DNA of 64,000 bases, taken from contig OY725494.1 of assembly GCA_963281255.1 (NCBI GenBank), forward strand, positions 1,253,934 to 1,317,933, given 5' to 3'. Below the pieces are notes generated by a model. It did no database searches. It was not told the DNA's origin and saw only the letters and a list, made by a program, of their open reading frames with translations. The stretch is from Aphrocallistes beatrix. Lineage: Eukaryota > Porifera > Hexactinellida > Sceptrulophora > Aphrocallistidae. Below, piece by piece: positions 34,215-46,228 of this stretch. The position numbers and the translations under genes were made by a program. Positions within the stretch are counted from its first letter, which is position 1. Each line of letters begins with the position of its first letter.

Positions 34215-34925
34215 TTTCGGAAAAGTCTAATTATAGAAGTCAAGCAGAATCTACCTCTGAAAATCTGAAACTACGTGAAGAATGGTTTAGAGCTATTCCA
34301 CACCCACGGAAGGACTATGCAAACACGCAAATGAGTATGTTTCTATAATTATGTTACATTTATTGATTGCCATATTTACACTTCCACTCACCGTTTAGGT
34401 ATGCTTATATTATTTCAAACCTGATGACATCGTGGGGACCATTATCTACAATGACGGGCTTCGTACTGTTACAGTTGCCAGAGATATAATTGCTCTAAAA
34501 AAGAAAACTGCAGTACCCAGTGCATTCCTCAACCTTCCCAAATATCTGAATCCAATTCCAAGCTAAGATACTATCTTTGGATCATAAAGAACGATTGCTG
34601 ATGGAATCTGCCTACTCTAAGAGCATAACTGTCAACGAAGAAACAAGTTCATAGTTCATTTCCAGATCTTCTTTCTAAACTAAATTTAAACGACCTACGA
34701 AACGGCTGGATAGCTCATGTGTAACAACTTTATTTTTATTAAGATAATTATTTCAGAAACCGATCCTTTCATGACAGATCTATGTCAAATAACGACGAAT
34801 TATATATAAAAGCATTTGATAATAATAACGTCACAATTCCAACCTCGCGAATTTCTATAAATGGCACTCGTCAATTTGAGACCATCCTCAATGAGGTTGA
34901 TAAGTATTTACCAATATTAAACTGA
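34215..34925 (+). pseudogene. THAP-domain fragment with two small introns (P-element N-terminus)
   Basis: Exon 1 (to about 34332) reads KSNYRSQAESTSENLKLREE then WFRAIPHPRKDYANTQ, the middle of a THAP zinc finger. A GTATGT...TTTAG intron of about 65 bases leads to exon 2 (YFKPDDIVGTIIYNDG, then AVPSAFLNLPKYLNPIPS), which is the end of a THAP domain (HF-x-dD; AVPSiFpnlP). A stop follows at 34563. In shifted frames ERLLMESAYSK, DLLSKLNLNDLRNGW and, across a GTAACA...TTCAG intron, NRSFHDRSMSNNDELYIK are visible. The start of the THAP finger (its first cysteines) is lost at the Helitron-like insertion. The P-element type is inferred from the block following THAP. Confidence 0.55.
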
Positions 34926-35068
34926 ATATTTCATTCCACTTCCACTTTTTATCTCCAACCATTGTTCGTCCAATTCAGTTAGGGTCTTCCTCCACGGTTG
35001 ATATATTTCCAATTAAGACTAAACACAGTGATATCGAGAGTTTCTATCTTTTTTTTGAGGCTTTACCG

Positions 35069-35263
35069 CAGTGGTTCTGAACTTTTTCAGTCAGTGGTAC
35101 CCCTTGGTGTCAACATGTGGTTTCACGTACCCTCTCAATTTTGTCTTGTTTTGTTTTCTTCGTTTGGTTTGGGATGGACTGCATGAATAAATTGCTTAAT
35201 TTAAAAAATTTACCCCAGGTACCCCCTGGGGGTGCAATGCATACCCCAGGTTCAGAACAGCTG
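35069..35263. mobile_element. hAT MITE
   Basis: CAGTGGTTCTGAACTTTTTC to CCAGGTTCAGAACAGCTG. The duplication is CTTTACCG/CTTTACAG (one mismatch). The right copy overlaps the TACAG end of the next element, so the MITE landed exactly on that element's border. Confidence 0.7.
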
Positions 35264-35268
35264 CTTTA

Positions 35269-36023
35269 CAGGGTGTTTTAAAAGTCTTGGCCCGTGAAAA
35301 TTTTAACTTATACACTCCCTGGACAGAAGTATTCGTACACCAATATTTTCCACCCAAATTGTTATAACACTAATCAATTTGTGAAGTCAATAATATCTAA
35401 TCAGTAGCAGATACACTAAATCTCACTTGAAATTACGTTTCCTTCACATTCAAATTACTCACTTTATAAGCTTTCAACTTAATTACTCTCCTTCAAAATT
35501 AAGTATTTTCGGCTTTTGCTAACCTATGGCACATATCACGAGTTTTCACCATTGTATATAATGGCATAAGTGGTACGATGTGGCACAGTCTGAGAATATT
35601 TAACCTTGTGGGAGATTAATCGAGTGGAAAGATTATAAAATGAGTAATTCGAATATGGAGAATTCGAATTTGAAGTTTTTTTAAGCGCATCTCTTACAAA
35701 TTAAATGCCCTTGACTCGCTAAATAACTTAGTATTATAACTATTTGTATGGTCAATATTGGGGCGTACGAATACTTTCGTCCAGGCAGTGTATAGTACTA
35801 CATAAAAGACATGCTGAATTCCATTTACTATGAATTTCAATTGCCAATATAAATGACCTTTCAATTCTAGTACTTTCCTAATTCGATTTGGCATACTACT
35901 CACTAAATTATCTAAGAATAATTTCGATATTACCATTTTAGCGACCCGATTGATAATTCTTTGATTTCTAAGTTTTTTTCGTGGCTCTATTAGAATAGGT
36001 GCTAATACTTTTGAAACACCCTG
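35269..36023 (-). mobile_element. Tc1/mariner-type remnant with nested 478-bp MITE
   Basis: CAGGGTGTTTTAAAAGTC and CTTTTGAAACACCCTG are inverted and flanked by TA. The minus-strand trace SMPNRIRKVLELKGHLYW at about 35820-35920 is the C-terminus of a Tc1-like transposase. The MITE at 35313-35790 lies inside. Confidence 0.6.
35313..35790. mobile_element. ~477-bp palindromic TA-flanked MITE (copy 1)
   Basis: CACTCCCTGGACAGAAGTAT to ACTTTCGTCCAGGCAGTG, flanked by TA. The whole element is palindromic and shares its ends with 54856-55332 (AGTATTCGTACACC). Confidence 0.7.
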
Positions 36024-36339
36024 TATGCACCGATAATTATCTCTTCTATACCCGTACATAAATTATGTCGAGCTAAATTTACGTGCTTTAGTACTTAATT
36101 ATTGTATTATATTCTTATAGATAAATCCGACATGATCTATTACTCCTACATCTACTAGTACTACTCTCTGAATGAAATCTCATTATCGAGGTTTCTCCTA
36201 ACAGCTACAATGACACTTATTCAAGACGCATCGGAGATTTCTTACAAATTATACTTATAAGTTCTGCTTGATTAATTATTAATTTACTTACTACATGTGC
36301 ACTATATATAAAATTGTCTCCAGACCATTCATGATTTTA

Positions 36340-37057
36340 TAAAGAGAAGGAGCTTAGCGAACGCTTCGCTTGCTTGAACTGAGCGGCTTGCGGACACTGC
36401 GGGTACCTGGAGTTACTCAATCTAACTTATTTTGGCAATGTTTTTACTTATAAAAATATTTTAGGCAAAAATTACCGAATAATTTCTCATTTGGATCCGA
36501 AAATATAACATTCGAAATCTACAGCACTAAAAACCCCATGTCAACCGTTGAAAGCTAGTTTCTTTACATATTTTTTGAAATTTGTCTAATCTAAAGAAAA
36601 GTAAAATAATTTATCATAATAGATCTGAAAATATAATATTCGAAATTTACAACAAAGAAAACCATGTCATCCTTTGGAAGCTAGTTTCTAGCATATATTT
36701 CAAAATTCGTCAAATGGTGTGAAAATATGCACATAATCTTTTTTATTGCTATACACTATAATACTTTTAAGATATCAAACATTAGTTGTGGCTTTGAAGT
36801 ATTAATAATAATGACGATATTTTGTAGTGTCGTACAATGATTTCTATTGTGATAGTATAACCATTTGTTTTGTATAGAAAAGGTGTGAAAATTGTTTCCT
36901 ATTTTTTTGTAGAGGTGTGAAAATTTCGCTTTGATCTTAGAACTTAATCGTAGTCATATCATTCGACGTCTACGTGCCAATTTTCATATCTCTATACCTT
37001 GCCAATAATTCAATCAATTCGGACAAACAAACAAAAAATTCCTAGCATTTTAATATA
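36340..37057 (-). mobile_element. Family B Helitron-like repeat (copy 2)
   Basis: Read on the minus strand it begins near ATTAAAATGCTAGG, TTTGTTTGTTTGTCCGAATTG, and ends in a decayed GC block (GTGTCCGCAAGCCGC...AAGCAAGCGAAGCG). It resembles 545-1525. A family A copy directly abuts its 5' end. Confidence 0.5.
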
Positions 37058-37550
37058 CAAGCGCGCTTGGCTTGCTTGCGATGCGCGGCTGGCGGACACA
37101 AAGTGTCCGCCAGAGGCTCCCTTCGGTCGCTTGGAGGTGACATTGGTTAATTATAAGGGAGATAACATCTCTAAATATGTCCATCTTAGTATTAAAATCG
37201 ATATCACTCGAAAAATCACCGAATTTATAAATTTTTTAAATTTTGATGAGTAATGATGACGTCATAACAAAGTGATGAGTCATCATTTTTTGATGATATT
37301 TGTATTATATGTGAGACATATTAGTATACAGATACTATTAAAATCTCAGCCCTCTATCTCCAATAATGGCTGAGTTATGGTCGAATAACTGTATTGCTTA
37401 ACTTTCAAAAATGTGACAATGACGTCATAATTCCATGATGTGTCGACATTTTCGTCTGAGCTCAGAACTTACTGGAGCCATATCCAAAAAACTCCTACAT
37501 GCCAAAAATCAGCTTTCTACGCCCGGCAGTTTCTTCCATCAATTCGTTAC

Positions 37551-37585
<35 letters not shown>

Positions 37586-37621
37586 AACAAACAAACAATA
37601 ATCAAGTTTTAACAGTAAGGA
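37058..37621 (-). mobile_element. Helitron-like repeat family A, copy A10
   Basis: CAAGCGCGCTTGGCTTG (A before) to AACAGTAAGGA (T after). The hairpin at 37089-37113 is perfect: 11-bp stem CTGGCGGACAC, loop AAA. A TA plus CA tract lies near the right end. Confidence 0.8.
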
Positions 37622-39082
37622 TAAGATAAACTTAATATGGGTCGTTACAGTGTATTTACAGTTGTGTCAGAATTTTGATATTCAAGTAAACTAACTGATC
37701 TAACCAATCTAGTCCCAGTCCACCAATCAGCACCATTGCCTTAGTGTATTGCATGTTATGCATAGGCATAAAGTATTCCTCCTCTTCTGCAAAAGTATGG
37801 GGGGGCAAATGCAATCAGAGAATGTGAAAGTTGTAGGGAAATAGGATATTTGTATGTGAGCCATCTTCAAATCCAGGGGAGGACAAAAGCATCTTCCTTC
37901 CACCTCAGCTGCCATTGGTCCATCTGAAAAGTGGATGAACCGTGGCCAGTGCTTCTCTAAGCTCTTTCGGCGCTAAATTTCCTGAAAATTTGGCTCCAGA
38001 GAGTTCACCACCGATTTTTAAAGGAAATCTGGAAAAGCCAGATTTTAAGAGGACTCAAAAAATGTCTGATCATAGCATGTACTTATAAATATTCCATTAT
38101 AGGCCTTAGAAATGCGGTTCGACCACTTACAAAAATCTCGTATCTAGGTGGTTTACCTGTATATTCTACTTACTATAAGACATGTTTAACCGTAACCTTC
38201 GTTATATAAGGCCTGACCACTACTTTGAACCATGGATTACTTAGTCATTATTTTATATAGATCCTAATAAAACGCCCTTTAATGAATACTTGTTCTCAAG
38301 CATCCAAATTAGCTAAATATTCATAGAATTATATATGTTTTGAGTGAAATAGTAAAATATAGCAAGTATTAGTGTCTGAGAGTGCCTAATTGCAACATTG
38401 CAAATATAAATACGTACACAGGAACTATACTATGAGAGAAAATTACATATATGCAAACTATGTTGACTTATATTTTTACGAGAATCTTCTTGATGTGTCA
38501 CTCCAAGAAAGTTTAAATTCTTTACTTTATTCGACAAAATACAGTTGGAAGTAATACGAATTATTGTCATGAGATATTCCCAACTAGATGTATTGCAAAA
38601 TGAACAACTGTTTCTCCAAAACTACTTGAGATTCAATGATAAGCATCGGTAGAGTGACTAGAATTCGGCGAGATGGTCCTTTTAGAAATTGAGCGAATAG
38701 ATTAGAATCCTCTTCAATTTTCAAATACTAAATTCCATAGAGTACATACAGCTCCGAGTACAGGAACTGATGACCATTTAAGCCCACCCCGATCTTGCAA
38801 TTGTATTAAGCCATAAATAGAATCAACTCTTCGAATTTCAAATCTTTGTCTACTGTTAGAAGAGACAAGCAACTAAGACACATATATTTGGTAGTTGAAT
38901 CCTTCGTAGGTTTAAGGAATACTTTGCAATTGTAAATGGAGTGGACTGTATAGCCGACGATGAAAGCTTCCATTCTTTGTTTACATCTACAACATGTTTG
39001 ACAATTACTTCTGATTACAAGTAAGATGCCTTCAAAGACAGGTGCCAGGTCAGTTTAAACTGGAACGTTTGATATAATAAGT
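37622..39082. other. AT-rich intergenic DNA, nothing recognised
   Basis: Short frames (for example around 37727-37915) carry no recognisable motif. Confidence 0.4.
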
Positions 39083-39089
39083 GCTCACC

Positions 39090-40140
39090 CATAGCCTACT
39101 CTAATAATGCCTCACAGTAGACTGAAAATCATGGACTAGGGATGAAGTAGTAGCCGAATGGATTAATACACGATTAGCCTAAAATCGTAACCATGCAGAA
39201 TAGGCATTAAGAATGTATTACCAGCATATATAAACATGGTATCAAAGTACATATATCCGTTGGAAAAATTTCGATTAGTCATCATATCATTGCGCAACAG
39301 GTCATTCTAAAGACAATTTTAGCGATTTTCTAAGCTGTTTTAACCCTATTTCGTGTGATTTTTGTGTAGAACCAAGATTAGTACGAGTTGATTTGAAAAG
39401 TTTAGAATTTTTCAATGGAACGCTGTTACATTCCTGCGTTGCTATGGTAAAGCATGTTGGTCAGTTTGGGCCATTTCGTGCAAACTGTAGTAGCTAGATC
39501 TTCAAATTCGATCGTGTTGATAGGCAATGGCCTACTTCCTATTAGGTGATAATACAACTTGAACTTCTAAATTCAACGAGTTTTGAGTTATGGGTTGATT
39601 TTAAGAATGTGACCAAAACACTAAATTGTCGCATAACTCTATAGTCTGTGAATTTAAAAGTTTAAATGGTATTATTACCTAATAGGAAGTAGCCAATTGC
39701 CTATCAAACACGATCAAATTTGAAGATCTAGCTACTACAGTTTGCACGAAATGGCCCAAACTGACCAAAATGCTTTACCATAGCAACGCAGGAATGTAAC
39801 AACATTCCATTGAAAAATTCTAAATTTTCAAGATCAACTCGTACTAATCTTGGTTCTACAAAAAAATTCTACCTTAATAACATTTAGAAGTTGGTTTAAA
39901 ACAGCTTAGAAAATTGCCAAAATCGTGCTTAAAATAACCTGTTGCGCAATGATATGATGACTAATCGAAATTTTGACAACGGATATATGTTATTTGATAC
40001 CATGTTTATATATGCTGGTAATACATTCTTAATGCCTATCCTACATGGTTGACGATTTTAGGCTAATCGTGTATTAATCCATTCGGCTATTACCGCATCC
40101 TTGGTTATTTTACTGTGAGGCATTATTAGAGTAGGCTATG
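39090..40140. mobile_element. 1.05-kb foldback element with 7-bp duplication
   Basis: The arms 39090-39555 and about 39675-40140 are inverted repeats of roughly 465 bp, from CATAGCCTACTCTAATAATG to its complement. GCTCACC is duplicated at 39083-39089 and 40141-40147. No coding capacity is visible. Half copies are at 1637-2096 and, diverged, about 3905-4030. Confidence 0.75.
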
Positions 40141-40147
40141 GCTCACC

Positions 40148-41031
40148 TTTGCAATTCTCAATTATTATATTGTACAGATACACCAAAGTAATTTCTTTTC
40201 CGTTTCATCTTTTATTGATAGTGTGTCAAATTCCTTTGCTAGCTCGCTAAACTAGAGCATTAAGTGCTCTTAAAATTTTCGAGCTCCTCCTCCTCCTGAG
40301 TTCAATTTTTTTCAAAATATTCAGGAGGATGGGAAAATTAGATTATGAAATCTGATTCGAAATTCGACCAAATTCTTTATCTTTCAATCTGGATTTGGTC
40401 TAGAATAAAATTTCTTTTTAAACTGGGAAAAGGTAAACATTTATAAGAAAAAAATTATATAGAACTTTATAGCGCTCTCCAGCTGTCCGCCGCTGAAATA
40501 ATTGAGATATTTTTTGATTCGACGAGTATTGTAGATGAAGTAGAAGTAAGAATAGGCAACATTACGGATCTGGGTGGACATCGATAGGTTGTTGTCGAAC
40601 CAAGTTCCCAAGTTACTTTTTGGATGGCGAGATTGGAGAATTGCTAACAGAGATATATTGGATAAAAATGTTGTTCGATAATTTACGATTAGAAAAAATG
40701 TGTTTGCTTTCAGTAAAGAAATGATTTGTTGGGATTAAGATAATTCCGCTATCTTAAACAATTATACTTGCATTCAAAAAGTTCTCATCCCATATTTGTA
40801 TCTCAAATGATAGTTAAAATAAGATATTTCCGATTTATCCATTGTATTCCTTAGGAGATCAGTTCCCAATTTATATATTGGTTTATTTTAATAGGACAAT
40901 TATTGTGGTTCCTACATTATATTTTTGTACATCGGTTTAGAGTAGTGTCGAAAATTTGGAATCTTCCATTTGAAAATGGCTTAAAACTAAATTAGGAGAA
41001 TAAAAATCGAGAAAATCGTGAATTTATATCA
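40148..41031. other. AT-rich stretch, nothing recognised
   Basis: No coding or element structure could be supported. Confidence 0.4.
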
Positions 41032-41752
41032 TTTAAGTCTTAGGATCGATCTTAAGAGCAAACTTAGAGCTATTCACTAAGAATTAAGATCGAACTTAAA
41101 AATACGTTAAGGTTAATATTATTCGAATATAGCATTATACTAATCAAATACAAAACTGAAGTATAATATTAGTAATGGCAAGCAGTCATTAATTATTGAT
41201 CTAGTAAAAATAAACTATATTTCTTCTTTTTGAGCAAAATTGCGGCCATTAATGTCAATATCATGAGCAAAGAAGATTGATTAACCCACTCCTGTAAGAC
41301 ATAGCTTATATCTATGTAGTTGTACCGCCGGAAATGCCTGCTGGTGAGTCTCTTAGAATATCTGTGGTGAAATCTTTGTTTTGACTTGATTGAATTCTGT
41401 TATGAAAGTTCACGTTTTATGAATGTAATCTAGTACAATTATTCTACACTAGTCAATATCAAAGGAAGAGCTATCAAAGTGCATAAGTTGTATCTCATGC
41501 ATTCATAATATTATATTAAACAAAACATATAAACAACAAGTGTTTTTGTATATTGTAACATGAAAACCTCTCTAAAACAAAATATAAACACTGGATATGA
41601 GAAGTACAATAAATTGAACTCTATCGACTCTAAAATTTCTGCGTCATTTGGTGTTACGAAAATAAATGGTGTCATTAGTGGTTATGGTAAGTCGGTATCC
41701 TCCCGTGTATATAAATTGCTGCTGAGTACTTGCATTAATAATACCGAAACAA

Positions 41753-42487
41753 ATGGACAAATCCCGCAAAGCAAATTGGACCAGAGAAGAAGAGTGCAGT
41801 CTCATTAATGAAATTGAGTCAGCAGATGAGATTTTGAGAGGCTCAGGAAATTCTGCTGACAAAAACAAAAGGAGGAAACAAATCTGGAGAGACATGCAGC
41901 CAAACTCAAATCGGTACATGGCAATGGCAGAGCTGTAGAGGATATTAGGAAAACATGAACCAACCTAAAGCTAAATGCAAAGTCCAAAGTTGATGCGAGC
42001 TTTAGGGAAGCCAGAAAGACAGGAGGAGGTACAAACACTACTGGACAGGTAGAAGATGAGGACATGCAAATTATATTAGCAGATAGAAGTATTTTTGCTG
42101 ACTCTGCAGATCGGGTAACAGAGATGTTCCAAAACACCCCTGCTTTTAGGGAATTTCAGGTGCCGCTGATCTTTTTCAAGCACCAGCAATAGCATCAATA
42201 GTATCAGCTGCTGGTCCCGATAAATTTGAAGGTACTCCAATTTTAGAGTCTCCAGAAATTGAAATCCCGACAACATATAAGGCATCAAAGAAAAGTCGGA
42301 AGAGAAGGCGAACTGTTGATGAGCAAGATGATTCGGTCGAACTCTTGAAGGCTGCAGACTTACTCCCATTACAGCAGGAAGTTTTGGTCCAACAGATGGC
42401 TATATTTTCAGCACAGCTGCTGTTGATAGAAGAATACAGGGACTATTATCGATTGAAACGTCAGAGACTGCTGGAAAAATCATTGTA
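41753..42487 (+). pseudogene. Myb/SANT-like Harbinger ORF1, frameshifted
   Basis: It starts at ATG 41753 (MDKSRKANWTREEECSLINE, then EIESADEILRGSG). It runs through a decayed middle (SFREARKTGGGTNTTGQVED; RVTEMFQNTPAFREFQ) to SRKRRRTVDEQDDSVELLKA, LLPLQQEVLVQQMAIFSAQ and YRDYYRLKRQRLLEKSL before TAA at 42487. The N-terminal tri-helix (tryptophan at residue 9, acidic first helix) is the Myb/SANT-like DNA-binding domain. A stop at 41936-41938 and frameshifts break it. An overlapping frame from 41560 is conserved in both copies but is probably a shadow or a 5' leader. Confidence 0.55.
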
Positions 42488-42743
42488 AATAGGAAAATAG
42501 ATCAAAGTGATTATTGTCAGTCATGTTAATCAATATATAAAGCCTGTCTCTCGATAATTATGCATGTTAGAATTAGTGTAAGATTATATAACCAAAGAAT
42601 GTATGTTTGTACAGTACACCCTCGGTTATCCGAACACCTCCGTTTGTTAGTTCAAAGATTGGTGTTCGGATAAGTGAAATCGTTCGGATAAGCGAAATAC
42701 GTATTTTACGCTCTTAAATGCACATGTACCAACTTAGATGTTA

Positions 42744-43277
42744 CAAGCGCGCTTCGCTTGCTTGCGCTGCGCGGCTGGCGGACACTTCGTGTCCGCCGGA
42801 GGCTCCCTTCGGTCGCCTGGGTTCACATTGGTTAATTATAAGGGAGACATCTCTAAATATGTCCATTTTAGTGTTAAAATCGATTTCACCCGAAAAATCA
42901 CCAAATTTGTCAATTTTAAAATTTTTGATGCGTAATGATGACGTCATAACAAAGTGATGAGTCATTATCTTTTGATGAAAGTCGCATCATATGTGAAGTA
43001 TGTTAGTATACAGATTCTATTAAAATTTCAGCCTTCTATCTCCTATAATGGCTGAGTTATGCCCGAATAACTGTGTTGCTTAACTTTTAAAAATGTGACA
43101 ATGACGTCATAATTCCATGATGAGTCGACATTTTGCAATGAACTCAGAACTTACTGGAGCCATAGCCAAAAGACTCCCACATGCCAAAAATCAGCCTTCT
43201 GCGCCCGGCAGTTTCTTTAATCAATTCGTAACAGAGATATATATATACAAATATTAATCGAGTTTTAATAGTAAGTA
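42744..43277 (-). mobile_element. Helitron-like repeat family A, copy A7 (exact empty site known)
   Basis: The unoccupied sequence is in the paralogous element at 29837/29838. The join is GATGTTA then CAAGCGCGC at the left, and AGTAAGTA then TTAAATAACG at the right, with nothing duplicated and A/T at the junction. Its 5' terminus has mutated from TCC to TAC. Confidence 0.85.
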
Positions 43278-43390
43278 TTAAATAACGTATTATGATTTGA
43301 ATACTACTTACACGTATGTATAGCCAAACAAATTGACAATGCTACGCACAATTTTGGAACATAAATTTTTAAGGAATTGATTTATTAAAC

Positions 43391-44564
43391 ATTATTTCAG
43401 TTATCCCCGAACATATATTTCAGTTATCCGAACACATTATTTCAGTTATCCGAACACATCATTTCAGTTATCCGAACACATCATTTCAGTTATCCGAACA
43501 CATCATTTCAGTTATCCGAACACAATATTTCAGTTATCCGAACACATCATTTCAGTTATCCGAACACATCATTTCAGTTATCCGAACACACCATTTCAGT
43601 TATCCGAACACATCATTTCAGTTATCCGAACACAATATTTCAGTTATCCGAACACATCATTTCAGTTATCCGAACACATCATTTCAGTTATCCGAACACA
43701 CCATTTCAGTTATCCGAACACATCATTTCAGTTATCCGAACACAATATTTCAGTTATCCGAACACATCATTTCAGTTATCCGAACACAATATTTCAGTTA
43801 TCCGAACACATCATTTCAGTTATCCGAACACATCATTTCAGTTATCCGAACACAATATTTCAGTTATCCGAACACATCATTTCAGTTATCCGAACACATC
43901 ATTTCAGTTATCCGAACACACCATTTCAGTTATCCGAACACATCATTTCAGTTATCCGAACACAATATTTCAGTTATCCGAACACATCATTTCAGTTATC
44001 CGAACACAATATTTCAGTTATCCGAACACATCATTTCAGTTATCCGAACACATCATTTCAGTTATCCGAACACATCATTTCAGTTATCCGAACACACCAT
44101 TTCAGTTATCCGAACACATCATTTCAGTTATCCGAACACAATATTTCAGTCATCCGAACACATCATTTCAGTTATCCGAACACATCATTTCAGTTATCCG
44201 AACACATCATTTCAGTTATCCGAACACATCATTTCAGTTATCCGAACACATTATTTCAGTTATCCGAACACATCATTTCAGTTATCCGAACACACCATTT
44301 CAGTTATCCGAACACATCATTTCAGTTATCCGAACACAATATTTCAGTTATCCGAACACATCATTTCAGTTATCCGAACACATCATTTCAGTTATCCGAA
44401 CACATCATTTCAGTTATCCGAACACATCATTTCAGTTATCCGAACACATCATTTCAGTTATCCGAACACACCATTTCAGTTATCCGAACACATCATTTCA
44501 GTTATCCGAACACAATATTTCAGTTATCCGAACACATCATTTCAGTTATCCGAACACATCATTT
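43391..44564. repeat. 22-bp minisatellite, ~53 units
   Basis: The core CAGTTATCCGAACACA is nearly invariant. Units differ at the junction as CATCATTT, CACCATTT or CAATATTT, and these variants recur in a higher-order pattern, which suggests amplification in blocks of several units. Confidence 0.9.
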
Positions 44565-44969
44565 TCACAAATTCGATTGAAAAGTATTTGATAAAATGAG
44601 TGGTACTCGAACACACTGTTCGGATAATCGAGGTGTCGGATAATCGAGGTTCGGATAATCGAGGGTCTACTGTATACTCATACAAACCCAAGGAGAATTT
44701 GACACGAATTATAGCATGTGATACATGTTGTGATGCTTTTACACTATAAGAGAAATGTTTTAAAAATATTTAAATTTTATTTGAAGTCTAATATCAATCA
44801 AACTACGTTGATTCAATGTTCGATAGAAGTAAGTTTGAACAAAATTTATGAAGTAATTAGTGAAAATCGAATCAATTACAATACTTAAGACACCTCCCTA
44901 GGTTGCTTAAAGTTCGGTCTTAAGTTCAGTCTTAAGATCGAACTTAAATCTTAGTTAATACGGCCGCTG

Positions 44970-45085
44970 CTCTTGCTAACTTGACTTTAAATTGTTTTGC
45001 AAGAATTCTCTGAGCTGCATCAATCAATTTATCATCCAGCCATCTTTTCGTATTTAAAATCTCTCTGTTGTCTTCTATGAGCTTA
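44970..45085 (-). pseudogene. Ulp1-like protease fragment from a transposon
   Basis: On the minus strand a frame reads RWLDDKLIDAAQRILAKQF. This resembles the W-L-x-D-x-x-I-x-A-A-Q segment near the start of SENP/Ulp1-type cysteine-protease domains carried by arthropod transposon proteins. The Harbinger-like element borders it on the left. A C-terminal piece of the same protein type is at 49872-50249, in the other orientation. Confidence 0.45.
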
Positions 45086-45862
45086 AAATTAGGAATCCAT
45101 GAATTTTGAATTGAGACTTGATTTGGATTGACTCTCTATAGTTATCAAGATCCATAACTTGATGCTCTTGGCTCACATTTGTCATTCCTACCATTTTTTT
45201 CCTTTGTTAGAATAAATGTTTATTCGCAGCACCGTTTTTCTGAGGACATTTAGTATTCATTTGTTGAATATTACCAACTTTGCTGAAGTGAGAGGGTGAG
45301 GGGAGACTAGCTAGTGAATTTGAGTCTCTAAAACAGGATAGTGGGAAATAATAGGGCTTGGTTTATTTTCTTGATCATCATGTATTTTAACACTTTCTGA
45401 TGAAAGGGAGAGTCTAATTTGTTTTGAAATTAGTTTGAAGTGTACTGCTTAAAATTTAAGAGGCCCTTTTCAGTGTCTGTTTCCTTGGCTTTTGGTTTTT
45501 TCCCGCTGCCAAGAACGTTGAATAAATGAAATTTTGAATCGAAAGATAAGAGGGGGAGGACGCAGGAATTGTTTATATGCATCTTCCTCCCATGGCCATT
45601 TTCGCTTAGTTCTCCGCCCTGATCCGGATAAGCGAGTCAGTTTCATCGTCGAATCGGTGATGAACCCGAGTCCGAATTTTTATCAAGTTTTATATACTAA
45701 GTTTTGGAAAATAGATATCACCATACGTAATTTATTTTTACGAAATGAAATTTCTTATATTCATGCCCAAATAGATATTTTAGCTGTGTACTCCAGAAAA
45801 ACCCCTCCTCATTCAAGAGAACCGGACAGGCGTCACTAAAGGCATGCCCTGCTCTTGCCATA
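45086..45862. other. No supported gene
   Basis: An open frame at 45534-45839 has no recognisable motif and may be chance or decayed transposon sequence. Confidence 0.3.
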
Positions 45863-46228
45863 TTGTCATTCAACAACGGTTCAATTTCATTCGCATCTGT
45901 TTTGAATTCCCTTGGAATATCTCTAAGTTATCTATTAATGGAATTGCTTTCAAGATGGGATCACATCAGAAATTTAACAAGGATTCAGAGTATACGAGAG
46001 ATGCACAAACTTCGCAAGAGGCAGAGATTGTATCGCAAACTGTTTTTGCGGAGGCATTACGAAAGCACCGCGATTAGGACACAACATACTCCTCAAGAGA
46101 GCATGGTGGAGAGATGGATGCTGATAGCGAGTAATAGGATACAGTTTGCGAGTGTCAATTGCGAACTTGCCTACATCCAACAAGATCCAATACTGATACC
46201 TGAATCTATTACGACGGTTGTGATGTGA
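45863..46228 (+). pseudogene. Possible transposon-protein C-terminus
   Basis: The frame contains FNNGSISFASVLNSLGI, followed by RKRQRLYRKLFLRR. I recall an F-N-x-G...LG-I segment followed by a basic tail at the C-terminus of some arthropod transposon proteins. The start codon is arbitrary and the match is short. It could be coincidental. Confidence 0.3.

Larger units (their letters stand above)
42612..44672. mobile_element. pogo/Tigger-like element with ~53-unit minisatellite (copy 2)
   Basis: The ends CAGTACACCCTCGGTTATCC and GGATAATCGAGGGTCTACTG are inverted and flanked by TA. The sequence outside the array matches copy 1 at 29337-29969 in reverse. It differs by the expanded array and by the family A insertion at 42744-43277. 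It sits in the Harbinger-like element; copy 1 of that element (near 20637) shows the empty target. Confidence 0.85.
41032..44966 (+). mobile_element. Harbinger-like element with Myb/SANT ORF only (copy 2), carrying nested elements
   Basis: The right end is AATACGGCCG followed by CTG. The left end lacks the outer CGGCCGTATTCAC but keeps the CTTAAG/GATCGATC subterminal repeats. Without the element at 42612-44672 it is about 1.87 kb, the same as copy 1 (1.88 kb), and equally lacks a DDE transposase. Confidence 0.65.

Noticed and set aside
43391-44564. Possible CRISPR array
   Set aside because: The repeats are directly adjacent, 22 bp, without unique spacers, and lie within a eukaryotic transposon.
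45534-45839. 101-codon plus-strand frame
   Set aside because: No recognisable motif; composition typical of translated non-coding DNA.
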